A stretch of 64,000 nucleotides of DNA from Gammaproteobacteria bacterium UBA6724 (GCA_002454165.1 DKIG01000041.1:33811-97810); one strand, 5' to 3'. Shown: positions 45,838-55,004, counted from the stretch's first letter. The notes: generated by a model from the letters alone, not told the origin. Made by a program: numbers and translations.

Positions 45838-47817
45838 ATGCCGATAGACGCAAAAACGGAAACCCTAGGTTTCCAATCAGAAGCAAAACAACTTCTGAAA
45901 CTCATGATTCATTCGCTCTACAGCAACAAAGAGATATTTCTTCGTGAACTTGTCTCCAACGCTACCGACGCCATTGACAGGCTACGTTTTCAAGCCATCT
46001 CCGAGCCAGCACTTGCCGCTAAAAACGGAGAATTCAGAATCAGGATTGAATTGGGCACGGAGAGCCAGGCAAGTAAAACAAGTAAAAAAAGCACGGGAAA
46101 AACAACTAGCCCCAAAAAGGGTGCGAAAAAGAGCAAGAAGAAAAATAGAAGTACCCTGACCGTGTCCGACAATGGCATAGGGATGACGCGCGAGGAGGCA
46201 ATCTCAAATCTGGGCACCATTGCTAAATCCGGGACAACCCAGTTTCTGGAATCCCTGACCGGTGATCAGCAAAAAGATGCCCAGTTGATTGGTCAGTTCG
46301 GGGTAGGCTTTTATTCGTCCTTTATCGTCGCCGACAAGGTGGTTGTGGAAACCCGCGCCGCCCATTCTCCCCCTGAGGAAGGAGTGAGGTGGAGCTCCAG
46401 CGGCGAAGCTGATTTTGAGATTGAAACCATCACTAGAGAAGAACCAGGCACCTCGGTCACCTTGTATTTGAAATCTGGTGAGAGTGATTTCGCTGACGCC
46501 TGGCGTGTCCGTAGCATCGTCAAGAAGTATGCTGATCATGTCTCGGTACCGGTGATCATGCAAAAGTCTGAGCCAGGAGACGAATCCGAGAGTGAAGAAG
46601 ATGAAGTCCTCAATACGGCGACAGCACTCTGGACCAGATCACGTGGTGATATTTCGGACGAGGAATATCAGGAGTTTTACAAACACGTGTCCCATGATAT
46701 CCAAGACCCTCTGATTTGGAGCCACAACAAGGTTGAAGGCAAACTGGATTACACCAGTCTTCTCTATATTCCCTCAAAAGCACCTTTTGATCTCTGGTAC
46801 AGGGAATCACCCAGAGGCTTGAAGCTCTATGTTCAGCGGGTGTTCATCATGGATGAGGCAGACCAGTTCCTGCCGCTTTATCTAAGATTTGTGCGGGGGG
46901 TGGTTGATTCCAGCGACCTGTCCCTCAACATCTCACGAGAGATTCTACAGAGCAACGCCACCATTGATTCCATGCGTACTGCTCTCACCAAACGGGTGCT
47001 GGACATGATAGCGAAGCTCGCTACAAAACAATCTGAAAAGTATCAGGAGTTCTGGAATGAATTTGGTCAGGTGTTGAAAGAAGGACCTGCGGAGGACTTC
47101 ACCAACAAGGAAAAGATTGCCAAACTACTAAGGTTCACGACGACGGTGTCGGAGCAGGCAATTCAGGACCAGTCGTTGCGAGATTACATCGGTAGAATGC
47201 AGCCAGAACAGAAGAATATCTATTATGTCGCGGCGGAAAATTATCATACCGCAGCGAACAGTCCCCACCTTGAAATTTTCAGAAAGCAAGGCATAGAAGT
47301 GCTACTACTCCATGACCGTATTGATGAATGGCTGGTCAATCATCTGGTGGAATTTGATAGCAAGCAATTTCAAGATATTGCCAGAGGCGCGCTGGACCTG
47401 GGCGGCCTGGAGGATACCCAAACTCTTGACGCTAAGAAGAATGTTGAAAAGGAATCCGAGGACCTGATGAAACGGATTAAAACGCTCCTCGGTGACCGGG
47501 TGGAAGAAGTTCGCGTCACTCATCGGTTGACGGATTCACCGGCTTGCTTGGTAGTCGGCGAGGACGCCATGGGGATGCAGATGCGTCGGATTCTTGAATC
47601 GGCAGGTCAGGCAGTGCCCGCCATCAAACGCACCTTTGAAATTAATCCTGGGCATCCGCTAGTGGCGAAGTTGGGTGCTGAGTCAGATGGCGACCGATTT
47701 AATGACCTGACACTGGTGCTGTTTGACCAAGCGAAACTTGCCGAAGGGACACAACTGGAAGAACCTACCAGTTATGTCGCAAGACTCAATAAACTGCTAC
47801 TTGAGCTTGCTGAATGA
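45838..47817 (+). CDS. htpG: Chaperone HtpG (Hsp90)
   Basis: 659 residues. N-terminal ATPase with NKEIFLRELVSNATDA, SDNGIGMT, GQFGVGFYS; middle domain and C-terminal dimerisation domain complete. A Lys/Ser/Thr-rich insert of about 28 residues (about 76-104) sits between the RIRIEL strand and STLTVSDNG in the ATPase domain, where E. coli HtpG has a tight turn. All nucleotide-binding motifs remain. Confidence 0.96.
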   Translation: MPIDAKTETLGFQSEAKQLLKLMIHSLYSNKEIFLRELVSNATDAIDRLRFQAISEPALAAKNGEFRIRIELGTESQASKTSKKSTGKTTSPKKGAKKSKKKNRSTLTVSDNGIGMTREEAISNLGTIAKSGTTQFLESLTGDQQKDAQLIGQFGVGFYSSFIVADKVVVETRAAHSPPEEGVRWSSSGEADFEIETITREEPGTSVTLYLKSGESDFADAWRVRSIVKKYADHVSVPVIMQKSEPGDESESEEDEVLNTATALWTRSRGDISDEEYQEFYKHVSHDIQDPLIWSHNKVEGKLDYTSLLYIPSKAPFDLWYRESPRGLKLYVQRVFIMDEADQFLPLYLRFVRGVVDSSDLSLNISREILQSNATIDSMRTALTKRVLDMIAKLATKQSEKYQEFWNEFGQVLKEGPAEDFTNKEKIAKLLRFTTTVSEQAIQDQSLRDYIGRMQPEQKNIYYVAAENYHTAANSPHLEIFRKQGIEVLLLHDRIDEWLVNHLVEFDSKQFQDIARGALDLGGLEDTQTLDAKKNVEKESEDLMKRIKTLLGDRVEEVRVTHRLTDSPACLVVGEDAMGMQMRRILESAGQAVPAIKRTFEINPGHPLVAKLGAESDGDRFNDLTLVLFDQAKLAEGTQLEEPTSYVARLNKLLLELAE

Positions 47818-47840
47818 GGGAGCGGAACGGCGGGTAATAG

Positions 47841-48776
47841 ATGCGGTGTTTGATTGTCGGGTTTTTCCTTAGTTCCCTGAGTCTGCCTGTCATGGCGGAC
47901 TCAATCTCTGTTGGCGGTCAGCAAATCACACTCTATTCCGGGGCAGAATTGGTGCAGGAGTCGCCCGCCGCCGCCGCCACAGTCCATAGCATAGTTCTGG
48001 GCGCACTGGAGAAGGTCAACAATGAATTGGTGCCGGAGCGCACCGAGACGCTTCGGGGCATTAAAAACTCCTATACTTGGTATCTCCCTGAGGCGCGGCG
48101 AACAAGCGATGTGGGTAGTTTTTTTGAGCAGCAATTGAACGCCTTCGGACAGCTCCTCTTTCAATGCAAGGGGCGGGACTGTGGCAGTAGTAGCTCCTGG
48201 GCAAACACTGTCTTCAACCGACCTATTCTCTACGGGCCAGAGCAGCATCAACATTATTATGTCGCGAAGACGGCCGACGGCATCGGCTTCCTTGCTGTTT
48301 ATGTTGGGCAGCGGGCAACCCGAAAGATATATCTGCATATTGAATTTGTCGCGGCAGGCACGGGGGCAGGAGGGGAGGAGCCTTCAGCGGTTCTTAATAA
48401 AGAGCCTTTAGCGGTTCCTGATAAAAAATCTATATCTAGCAATGATGTCCTGGTAGCACTGATGTCTAGCGGGAGATATGTCTTCACACCGTCCAGCGAC
48501 GATGAGTATCCTCCTGAATTGGTGCGAATAGTTGCAGAAGCCCTGTCGGGATCTAGCCTAGCTGTCGTGCTGGTGGTTCATGACCAATTGCGCGAGGAGG
48601 AATCATTGGACGCAGCAGTCAGCAGAAGTTGGCATCAGGCGGAAACCCTAGTTGCCGCTATTCGGGCAGACACCGCCGAAGCGATTCAAATTGATGCGAG
48701 AGGATTGGGACCTCTCGCGCCCTCTGCCATCCATGGTACGAGACGGATTGAACTTGTCATGCCGAGACAGCAATAA
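47841..48776 (+). CDS. DUF4892 family secreted protein
   Basis: 311 residues with a signal peptide (about 1-19, ending V-M-A). The DUF4892 pattern is clear: LFQCKGRDCGSSSSWAN, then a YYVA strand. The C-terminal third looks alpha/beta and reminiscent of an OmpA-like fold. A 24 bp tandem duplication (48378-48425) falls in the linker. Probably periplasmic; function unknown. Convergent with tusE. Confidence 0.8.
   Translation: MRCLIVGFFLSSLSLPVMADSISVGGQQITLYSGAELVQESPAAAATVHSIVLGALEKVNNELVPERTETLRGIKNSYTWYLPEARRTSDVGSFFEQQLNAFGQLLFQCKGRDCGSSSSWANTVFNRPILYGPEQHQHYYVAKTADGIGFLAVYVGQRATRKIYLHIEFVAAGTGAGGEEPSAVLNKEPLAVPDKKSISSNDVLVALMSSGRYVFTPSSDDEYPPELVRIVAEALSGSSLAVVLVVHDQLREEESLDAAVSRSWHQAETLVAAIRADTAEAIQIDARGLGPLAPSAIHGTRRIELVMPRQQ
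48378..48425 (+). repeat. Two 24 bp tandem units in the DUF4892 gene
   Basis: Units 48378-48401 and 48402-48425 differ at two positions and encode EPSAVLNK and EPLAVPDK in the linker. Confidence 0.85.
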
Positions 48777-48815
48777 GGGCCCTGTGTCTTGTCGCCCATC
48801 GGTTTGCTCTTCTCT

Positions 48816-49148
48816 TCATTCCGGATCCTGCTTGCAGTTCACCGGTCTGGGCAGGCCCGCCACCCGGCTCAGCACTGTCATGGGTTGCCCCGTGAAGAGC
48901 CGCATTAAATGAATACTTGAGCCCTGGTCAGTCTTGTTGAGGGGCTGGGCTTCCTGCATCAGTTTAACAAGCACCCGGGTAGCGGGCGTGAGCCGGTATC
49001 GCTGATAGTATTGACGAGCAATCTGAATCACCTCCCAGTGATCTGGTGTGAGTTCAATCCTGTTCCTTGCTGCCAGCAGGTTAGCCACCTGGGCATTCCA
49101 GTCGCTCAGATCTCGTAGGAAGCCTTCGTTATCAACATCAGGAGACAT
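48816..49148 (-). CDS. tusE: Sulfur-relay protein TusE (DsrC family)
   Basis: 110 residues. DsrC/TusE pattern: NEGFL-x-D-x-x-x-W, LTPDHWEVI, Y-x-x-x-R-L-T-P, and the C-terminal AGLPRPVNC. The sulfur-carrying Cys is normally the penultimate residue; here KQDPE follows it, a five-residue tail. TusE passes persulfide sulfur from TusBCD to MnmA for 2-thiouridine at the wobble position. Last gene of yccA-tusD-C-B-E. Confidence 0.9.
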   Translation of the reverse strand: MSPDVDNEGFLRDLSDWNAQVANLLAARNRIELTPDHWEVIQIARQYYQRYRLTPATRVLVKLMQEAQPLNKTDQGSSIHLMRLFTGQPMTVLSRVAGLPRPVNCKQDPE

Positions 49149-49151
49149 GGT

Positions 49152-49424
49152 TCAGCACCAGTTGCAGATTTTTTCTGCAGCAACAGTCTCATCCACAAAC
49201 TGCCGATAGTCGATAAGCCTGATACCTGTCAGCAGATGATTATGTAGCCCTCGTAGCTCAACATCTGCCGCAACAGCAAGCCAGCTGATACCGTCTATAT
49301 CCAGGACCTCAGGGGTCAGCATCAGATAAACACCGTCTTCCAGCAATACCACCCTATCGCCGATTTTGATCACTCGGGCGCATTGCTCCAGGCTGTGCTT
49401 CTTGTTGATAGTGTGCAGGATCAT
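49152..49424 (-). CDS. tusB: Sulfur-relay subunit TusB (DsrH family)
   Basis: 90 residues, DsrH-like fold: a MILHTINK start, a V-V-L-L-E-D-G-V-Y segment, and a Trp-Cys end. Starts 15 bp after tusC. Part of the TusB2C2D2 hexamer. Confidence 0.88.
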   Translation of the reverse strand: MILHTINKKHSLEQCARVIKIGDRVVLLEDGVYLMLTPEVLDIDGISWLAVAADVELRGLHNHLLTGIRLIDYRQFVDETVAAEKICNWC

Positions 49425-49439
49425 GGTGCTGATATGCCG

Positions 49440-49793
49440 CTAGAAACAGAGTGTCTTGTCGTAACTGGTAATCAGCGCATGTATTTCATCGCCAGAAAGC
49501 AATGCCACATCAATCATCAGTTGCGCAGATTCAAGCCCGCGCTCCTGTAACGAAGCCTGACAACAGAAGACATTTGATATGCCATAGTCTTTAAGGGCGC
49601 CGTAGGCTAAGGTGAAGTTTTTGCTACCCATACTTCCGGGTTGTTGATGCCGAAGCAATTGCAGGACACCATCGCCGGTGAAGAGCAGAGCGCAGTCAGT
49701 AAATGCAGAACCCATAAGAACAGCATCCAGCCCCTCCTTGCCACCAATCCCGCCCTGGGGCCTTGCGGTTTGAATAAAGAGGATTGAGCCCAT
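49440..49793 (-). CDS. tusC: Sulfur-relay subunit TusC (DsrF family)
   Basis: 117 residues; DsrE/F fold with the G-K-E-G-L-D-A-V-L-M segment and D-C-A-L-L-F-T-G-D-G-V. Six bp after tusD. Confidence 0.9.
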   Translation of the reverse strand: MGSILFIQTARPQGGIGGKEGLDAVLMGSAFTDCALLFTGDGVLQLLRHQQPGSMGSKNFTLAYGALKDYGISNVFCCQASLQERGLESAQLMIDVALLSGDEIHALITSYDKTLCF

Positions 49794-49799
49794 AGATCT

Positions 49800-50192
49800 T
49801 TACCCACCAAAACTTATCACGCGATCGGATTCAAGGCAGGCATCAATCAACTGTCCTAAGCCTGATATGGTGAAACCCTGAGCGATACTGGCATTCGGCT
49901 TTTGATAACGTTCGGCTTCTGTTTCATCCAGTATGCCGCGTCTCAGACAGGAGGCAATACAGGCAACCAGTTCAACTCCAGAAGTCCTCCCGAACTCGCT
50001 CCATGCTTTAACTGGATCCGTTTCATCCTGGGGCGGTATCGCCAGAGCATTGGCACTACCGACGCCGTCTTGATAGAAAAATACCCGATAAATCTCGTGC
50101 CCCTGTGCTAAGACCGCCTGGGCGTAATGGAGTGCCGACAGGCTTGACCCGGCGGAGCAGGGGACTCCCTTGACCAGGATGGTGAATTTCAT
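49800..50192 (-). CDS. tusD: Sulfur-relay subunit TusD (DsrE family)
   Basis: 130 residues. F-F-Y-Q-D-G-V strand and the active-site region ELVACIASCLRRGI; the first Cys corresponds to the sulfur-accepting residue of TusD, and a second Cys lies four residues on. Heads the tusDCBE run, 109 bp after yccA. Confidence 0.92.
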   Translation of the reverse strand: MKFTILVKGVPCSAGSSLSALHYAQAVLAQGHEIYRVFFYQDGVGSANALAIPPQDETDPVKAWSEFGRTSGVELVACIASCLRRGILDETEAERYQKPNASIAQGFTISGLGQLIDACLESDRVISFGG

Positions 50193-50301
50193 AGTCTCTG
50201 CGTTGAAGATTTACCTCGGGACACCCACGAAAGTCCTGGACATGTCACGTCTGTCCAGGTTGGGAGAAGAGTCACACTGTTTTGCTGTGTAATGCCAAGG
50301 C

Positions 50302-50988
50302 TCAGTCGTCGCTCGTCACTCCCAGAATATGCAACAAACTGACGAAGATGTTGTAAATATTCAGGTACATGGAAACCGTCGCCATAATGTAGTTAGTTTC
50401 CCCACCGTGCAGTATCCGGCTGGTGTCGTACAGAATAAATCCTGACATCAGAATGACGATAGCGGCGGAAATCGCCAGATGCAGGCCAGAGATGTAGAAG
50501 CCGAAGAGTCCGCCGAGCAGTGACAATAGCAAAGTACCAAGCACCACCCACAGGCCCGTCATAAGAAAGCCGGACATAAATGAAAAGTCCTTCTTGCTCA
50601 GCAGAGCATAAGCCGATAGGGAGAAGAAAATCATCCCGGTCAGTCCCGCGGCGGTAATCACCACCTGGGACCCGGCGCTGGTCTGGAGGTAATAATTCAC
50701 AATAGGACCAAGCGAAAATCCAAGAATACCGGTGAACGCAAATACCAGTAACAACCCCCAGACACTGTTGCGCATCCGACTGATGACGAAGAGTAGTCCG
50801 AAGGCTATCAGCAATGGGATCCAGCCCAGGTACTGCACTTCCATGGCAATCGCCAGGCTGGTCATAGCGGCGCTGAACAGCAGAGTCAGTGACAAGAGTA
50901 GGTAGGTGTTACGCAGAACCTTATTCCTTGCCGCAACCGCGCCAGCAGATGCCATCTCACGTCCAGGAATAAATTGTGCATCTTCCAT
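50302..50988 (-). CDS. yccA: Bax inhibitor-1/YccA family membrane protein
   Basis: About 228 residues from the ATG at 50988; seven membrane helices and the family end SLLHILG. YccA interacts with and modulates FtsH in E. coli. A yccA-tus arrangement is also known from Pseudomonas. Confidence 0.9.
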   Translation of the reverse strand: MEDAQFIPGREMASAGAVAARNKVLRNTYLLLSLTLLFSAAMTSLAIAMEVQYLGWIPLLIAFGLLFVISRMRNSVWGLLLVFAFTGILGFSLGPIVNYYLQTSAGSQVVITAAGLTGMIFFSLSAYALLSKKDFSFMSGFLMTGLWVVLGTLLLSLLGGLFGFYISGLHLAISAAIVILMSGFILYDTSRILHGGETNYIMATVSMYLNIYNIFVSLLHILGVTSDD

Positions 50989-51163
50989 GACAAATCTCCG
51001 TAAATGGGTAGTTGATGGATGAAATATTACGACTCTTGTCGCTAAAATCAAGTAACAGGGGCTTTCTGGTCAGTTAATATTTTATTTCTGTCACTTCTTG
51101 AAACCTAGGTGGCTTCGGGTTTACCCTTGTAACCTTTGCCGAGTCAGTAAAGGGAGACTTGTC

Positions 51164-51598
51164 ATGTCTGAATCTGAACAAGCCGCTAAGGGGCCCCTGC
51201 CGGTGGTGAGTTGGCTCAAGGGTATTGATACAGATGATCCGTTTCTTGAGGGTCACAAGTGCGGTGCATGCGGTGCTGTGTTTCTGGGAGAACGGGAAGT
51301 CTGCTCTAGTTGCGGTACCCGGAACCAGATGAACGCGGTGCGGCTGCCAAACAAGGGTAGGTTGTACTCATACAGCATTGTTCACCGGAGTTTTCCCGGT
51401 GTTGAAGTTCCCTATATTTCCGCTATCGTTGATCTGGACGATGGAGGTACGGTGAAGGGCAATCTCATTAATATTGAACCGGATCCAGCGAATATCAGTT
51501 TTGATATGCCGGTTGAGGTGGTTTTCGGTGATGCGCTGGGACGAAAGGACCGGGATGGTAACAGTTATATCGCCTATTTTTTCCAGCCGGCGACTTGA
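51164..51598 (+). CDS. DUF35/OB-fold acyl-CoA-associated protein
   Basis: 144 residues from the ATG at 51164 (AGGGAG ribosome site). N-terminal rubredoxin-like zinc ribbon with four Cys (CGACGAVF, CSSCG) and a C-terminal OB fold. DUF35 proteins pair with SCPx-type thiolases, and one follows here. In steroid and other side-chain degradation such partners are required for thiolase or aldolase activity. Confidence 0.85.
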   Translation: MSESEQAAKGPLPVVSWLKGIDTDDPFLEGHKCGACGAVFLGEREVCSSCGTRNQMNAVRLPNKGRLYSYSIVHRSFPGVEVPYISAIVDLDDGGTVKGNLINIEPDPANISFDMPVEVVFGDALGRKDRDGNSYIAYFFQPAT

Positions 51599-51610
51599 GT
51601 TCTGATGGCA

Positions 51611-51638
51611 TCGGGCAGAGTCGGGTAGATCGGGTAGA
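51611..51638 (+). repeat. Short 9 bp tandem units before the thiolase
   Basis: TCGGGTAGA at 51621-51629 and 51630-51638, preceded by a related TCGGGCAGAG. Confidence 0.6.
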
Positions 51639-51699
51639 AAAAGTTCCAAGATTCACCTAGTTGTTCACACACCTATTCAAAAAAAGCGAGGAGTAACCC

Positions 51700-52842
51700 A
51701 TGAGTGATGTATATGTAGTCGGTATAGACATGATCAAATTTGGTCGTTTTCCTGAAAAAACTGTCCCGCAATTGGGTGCCAAAGCGGCTTTAATGGCACT
51801 TGATGACGCAGACTTGGCAATCCAAGACATGCAAGCCTTATACTGCGGTAACCTTGGTCAGGCAAGCGCCATGGTTGGGCAGAGAATCCTGCAAGAAATT
51901 GGCCAGACCGGGATCTGCGTGGTCAACTGTGCCAACGCCTGTGCCACTGGTGCGACTGCGTTCCGGGAAGCCTGGATGTCTATCAAAGCTGGCGTCTATG
52001 ATGTCGTGCTGGCGGTGGGCGTTGAGCAGATGGGCAAGGGCCTGCTTGGCGGCGCTGGCGGTGCCAAGGGCATTTCCAAAGAGGGCTTGCTTGGCTCTAG
52101 CACCATGCCTGCGGTATTTGCTGAAGCGGGTATGGAACACACCCGGCAACATGGCACGACCTTTGAGCAGTTCGCCAAGGTGTCAGTCAAGAATCATCAT
52201 CACTCGACACTCAACCCCAAAGCCATGTATCAGATTGAAACGCCGCTGGAGACAGTGATGAATGCGGAGATGATTTCCTACCCGAATACCAAACTGATGT
52301 GCTCTGTTAATGTTGATGGAGCAGCGGCGGCGGTGCTGGTGTCTGAAAAGAAAGCGAAAGAACTGGGTATGCAACGTGCCGTCCGGGTGAAAGCATCTGT
52401 ATTGACCAGCGACCCCTATACAAACCGTGACCTGGTCATGCCAGATGTGAACGCCGTAACGCGCCGCGCTGCCAAAGAAGCATACGAGATGGCGAGCCTG
52501 GGCCCGGAAGACATTGACCTGGTTGAACTGCATGATTGTTTTGCGACGGCGGAAATTCTGCACTATGAGAATCTTGGTCTCTGCAAGGACGGCGAAGCCG
52601 GGCGATTGATTGACGAAGGCGAGGTGGCACTGGGGGGGCGGGTGCCGGTCAATGTTTCCGGTGGACTCCTCTCCAAGGGTCATCCTCTGGGGGCTACGGG
52701 TATCGCCAATATCTATGAAGTCAGCACCCATCTCCGAGCTGAGGCCGAGAAGCGACAGGTTGAGGGCGCAAAAATCGGTATGACCCATGTGATTGGACTT
52801 GGTAGTGCCTGTGGTATTCATATCCTGGAGAAGGTCGTCTAA
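51700..52842 (+). CDS. SCPx-type thiolase / lipid-transfer protein
   Basis: 380 residues. Active-site Cys in NCANACATG, the C-terminal GGLLSKGHPLGATG and GLGSACG motifs. Cleaves or forms 3-ketoacyl-CoA thioesters. The SCPx lineage and the DUF35 partner suggest branched or sterol-like side-chain acyl-CoAs as substrates, alongside the dehydrogenases at 30.3-32.7 kb; this is inference. Confidence 0.88.
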   Translation: MSDVYVVGIDMIKFGRFPEKTVPQLGAKAALMALDDADLAIQDMQALYCGNLGQASAMVGQRILQEIGQTGICVVNCANACATGATAFREAWMSIKAGVYDVVLAVGVEQMGKGLLGGAGGAKGISKEGLLGSSTMPAVFAEAGMEHTRQHGTTFEQFAKVSVKNHHHSTLNPKAMYQIETPLETVMNAEMISYPNTKLMCSVNVDGAAAAVLVSEKKAKELGMQRAVRVKASVLTSDPYTNRDLVMPDVNAVTRRAAKEAYEMASLGPEDIDLVELHDCFATAEILHYENLGLCKDGEAGRLIDEGEVALGGRVPVNVSGGLLSKGHPLGATGIANIYEVSTHLRAEAEKRQVEGAKIGMTHVIGLGSACGIHILEKVV

Positions 52843-52884
52843 TGCTGTCGTCATTAGCCCAACAAAAAAATCAAGATGTGAGTG

Positions 52885-53016
52885 ATGGATAAAGTGATTG
52901 TTATATTGCTTAGCGTTTTATTATTAGGGCTTATTGTGATGTTTGGCGCGGAGATAATCTGTAAAATAGGTGGAGGCCACTATTTTTGCTTATTTGGTAG
53001 TTGTGAATGCATATAG
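52885..53016 (+). CDS. 43-residue single-helix membrane peptide with Cys-rich tail
   Basis: ATG at 52885 to TAG at 53016. Residues 4-22 form one hydrophobic helix; the tail has Cys at 26, 35, 40 and 42. It overlaps the start of the phosphoesterase gene by 10 bp, suggesting coupled translation. The ribosome site is weak and no family is known to me; it could be chance, though the hydrophobic block is well formed. Confidence 0.35.
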   Translation: MDKVIVILLSVLLLGLIVMFGAEIICKIGGGHYFCLFGSCECI

Positions 53017-53492
53017 GCGTCGTGAGTGACACCCATAACAATCTTAGTAACTGCAGAAAGATTGTTGAATTGTTTAATAAGGCGGGGGTGGACCGGGTTA
53101 TTCATACCGGCGATATTACCCAGGCGAAAACCCTGGAAGTCTTTGCCCGGCTGGAAGCCCCCCTCTACGGTGTCTTTGGCAACAACGATCAAGAACGGGA
53201 CTCGCTCGCCGTTGCCATTGAACGTTTCGGTTTCCACTTTGTTGAGCCACCCCTGATACTATCCTGGGCAGGGCGGAAGATAGTGGTGGTGCATGATCCG
53301 CTGGAACTTTCCCAGGTATCTGTCACCGATTACGACCTCATCCTGCATGGGCACACTCATCTGCAAACCATTGATTATAAAGAGAAACAGCTAACCTTTA
53401 ATCCTGGAGAATGTGCCGGGATTTTGCCTGGGTTCAATGCGATTGGGGTCCTGGAACTTGCTGATTTACAGCCTGAGATTCTGACCTTTTGA
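53007..53492 (+). CDS. YfcE/MJ0936-type metallophosphodiesterase
   Basis: 161 residues. Metal-binding motifs GVVSDTHNN, HTGDI, GNND, HGHTH, and the family end NPGECAGILPG. Small calcineurin-like phosphodiesterases of this type hydrolyse phosphodiester bonds with manganese; the physiological substrate is unclear. Confidence 0.92.
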   Translation: MHIGVVSDTHNNLSNCRKIVELFNKAGVDRVIHTGDITQAKTLEVFARLEAPLYGVFGNNDQERDSLAVAIERFGFHFVEPPLILSWAGRKIVVVHDPLELSQVSVTDYDLILHGHTHLQTIDYKEKQLTFNPGECAGILPGFNAIGVLELADLQPEILTF

Positions 53493-53533
53493 ATGGTAAT
53501 TTGACTTCTCGCTAGCAAGCGCCAAGACCCGGT

Positions 53534-54394
53534 TCAAACGTTTGTTGGCTTCAAAGTATCCGGGTTGATCTCGGATAGCCGCTCAAATAAATACTCATCG
53601 GCGGTATATCTGTCGGACAGTCTCAGGCTACCGTAGGGATGACAAAAGACCGGTGCCGTGAGGCGGGCATGTTTTGCGTCTGCCCCCTGAGGGTTGATCA
53701 CTTGGTGGGTAGTAGAGGGCAAGGCACCCTGGGTCAACTCCTGCATCATGTCGCCAATGTTAATGATGATGCTCCCTGGCGGCGACACAACCGCTTGCCA
53801 TGCCTCTCCTTTGGGTTTGATTTCAAGCCCGGTTTGGCTAGCGGCGGGGAGCAGGGTAATCAGGTTGATGTCTTCATGAGGCGCGGCTCTGATGGCCTTC
53901 TCCGGTTCATTGCCAGACAGAGGCGGATAGCGTAGCAATCTCAGCAGGGTTTGTTGTGGATCCAGATAGGTGTTGAGTGGGTGTGTCAATGAACGCCAGA
54001 GTGCAGGCTCAGTCTCTGCCTCTATCCAGCCGAGGATGGTTTGTCCCAGTGTCAGAAGTTGATGGAAGTAGGCTTCCGTCATATCTCGGAGTTGCGCTGG
54101 TAGCTCGGCACCGGGATGATATTGAAAATATTCCTTTAGGTCAGGCTGCGCATAGCCTTTGGCGGTTTCTGCGTCGGTGTCCGAAAAATAACCATTCTGC
54201 GAAGCAACATCCGCCTGATAATCAAATCTTTCACAGGATAGAAAAAACTGATCCCAGGAATGATAGAGGAGTTCCAGTTGGTCAAGCGTCACGCCATGCC
54301 CTTGCACCAGTGCGAAGCCGGAATCCTCCAGAGAGCGAGTGACCGCCCGGGCGGCAGTAGATTTGTTCTGTTCAATATCAATCACCGAATGCAT
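53534..54394 (-). CDS. 2-oxoglutarate/Fe(II) dioxygenase, isopenicillin N synthase family
   Basis: 286 residues. Iron ligands H173 and D175 in APHEDINL and H230 in STTHQV, with the 2OG-binding Arg at 244 (ARLTAPVF). An N-terminal DIOX_N-like region precedes the jelly roll. Its start overlaps the phosphoribosyltransferase stop by one base. Substrate not known. Confidence 0.88.
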   Translation of the reverse strand: MHSVIDIEQNKSTAARAVTRSLEDSGFALVQGHGVTLDQLELLYHSWDQFFLSCERFDYQADVASQNGYFSDTDAETAKGYAQPDLKEYFQYHPGAELPAQLRDMTEAYFHQLLTLGQTILGWIEAETEPALWRSLTHPLNTYLDPQQTLLRLLRYPPLSGNEPEKAIRAAPHEDINLITLLPAASQTGLEIKPKGEAWQAVVSPPGSIIINIGDMMQELTQGALPSTTHQVINPQGADAKHARLTAPVFCHPYGSLRLSDRYTADEYLFERLSEINPDTLKPTNV

Positions 54395-54963
54395 CAGGTT
54401 GCCTCTTTATGAAGGTGTGCCAGTGTCTCGGCGATGTCCGGTTTTGATTTGGATATTTCCTCTGGCGTTAAGCCAATAACCTCATGCGGGAACACCAACC
54501 AGTCGTCGGTTTCATGTAGATAAAAATCCGGTGTGAGTTGCGTGGTGTTTCTGGCAGGCTTGTACCAGGGACAGGCAATCTTGATAGTCTCTGGCAGGTT
54601 CCTGCGGGTGGTCTTCTTGAGTTGGTGAACGATTGCTTCAATGCTACGTCCAGAATCGAAAACATCATCTACCAGTAGCAGTTCCTCGTCCGCGTTGACA
54701 TTATCAATCACATACTCCAGTCCATATACTTCAACCTGCTGGCTCTGTTTCTCCGGTGCCGTGTAGGAGGAGGTGCGGATGGCGATATGGTCGGCTTTGA
54801 CACCGGCATAGTCTAGATATTCTTGTACTGCTATGCCGATGGGTGCGCCACCACGCCAGACACCGACGATAAAATGAGGTCGGAAGCCGCTACAATAAAT
54901 CTGCTCTGCGAGTTTGAATGAGTCCGCCAGCAACTCGCCCGCCGAGATAAATATCTTCTTCAT
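54394..54963 (-). CDS. Purine-type phosphoribosyltransferase
   Basis: 189 residues. PRPP-binding VDDVFDSGRS at 98-107 and FIVGVWRGGAPIG near the start mark the hypoxanthine/xanthine phosphoribosyltransferase family. It is coupled to the downstream 2OG oxygenase. Base specificity cannot be read. Confidence 0.85.
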   Translation of the reverse strand: MKKIFISAGELLADSFKLAEQIYCSGFRPHFIVGVWRGGAPIGIAVQEYLDYAGVKADHIAIRTSSYTAPEKQSQQVEVYGLEYVIDNVNADEELLLVDDVFDSGRSIEAIVHQLKKTTRRNLPETIKIACPWYKPARNTTQLTPDFYLHETDDWLVFPHEVIGLTPEEISKSKPDIAETLAHLHKEAT

Positions 54964-55004
54964 CGGTCTATGTTACCGTGAATGCCACTGTTGTACTATT
55001 TTAT

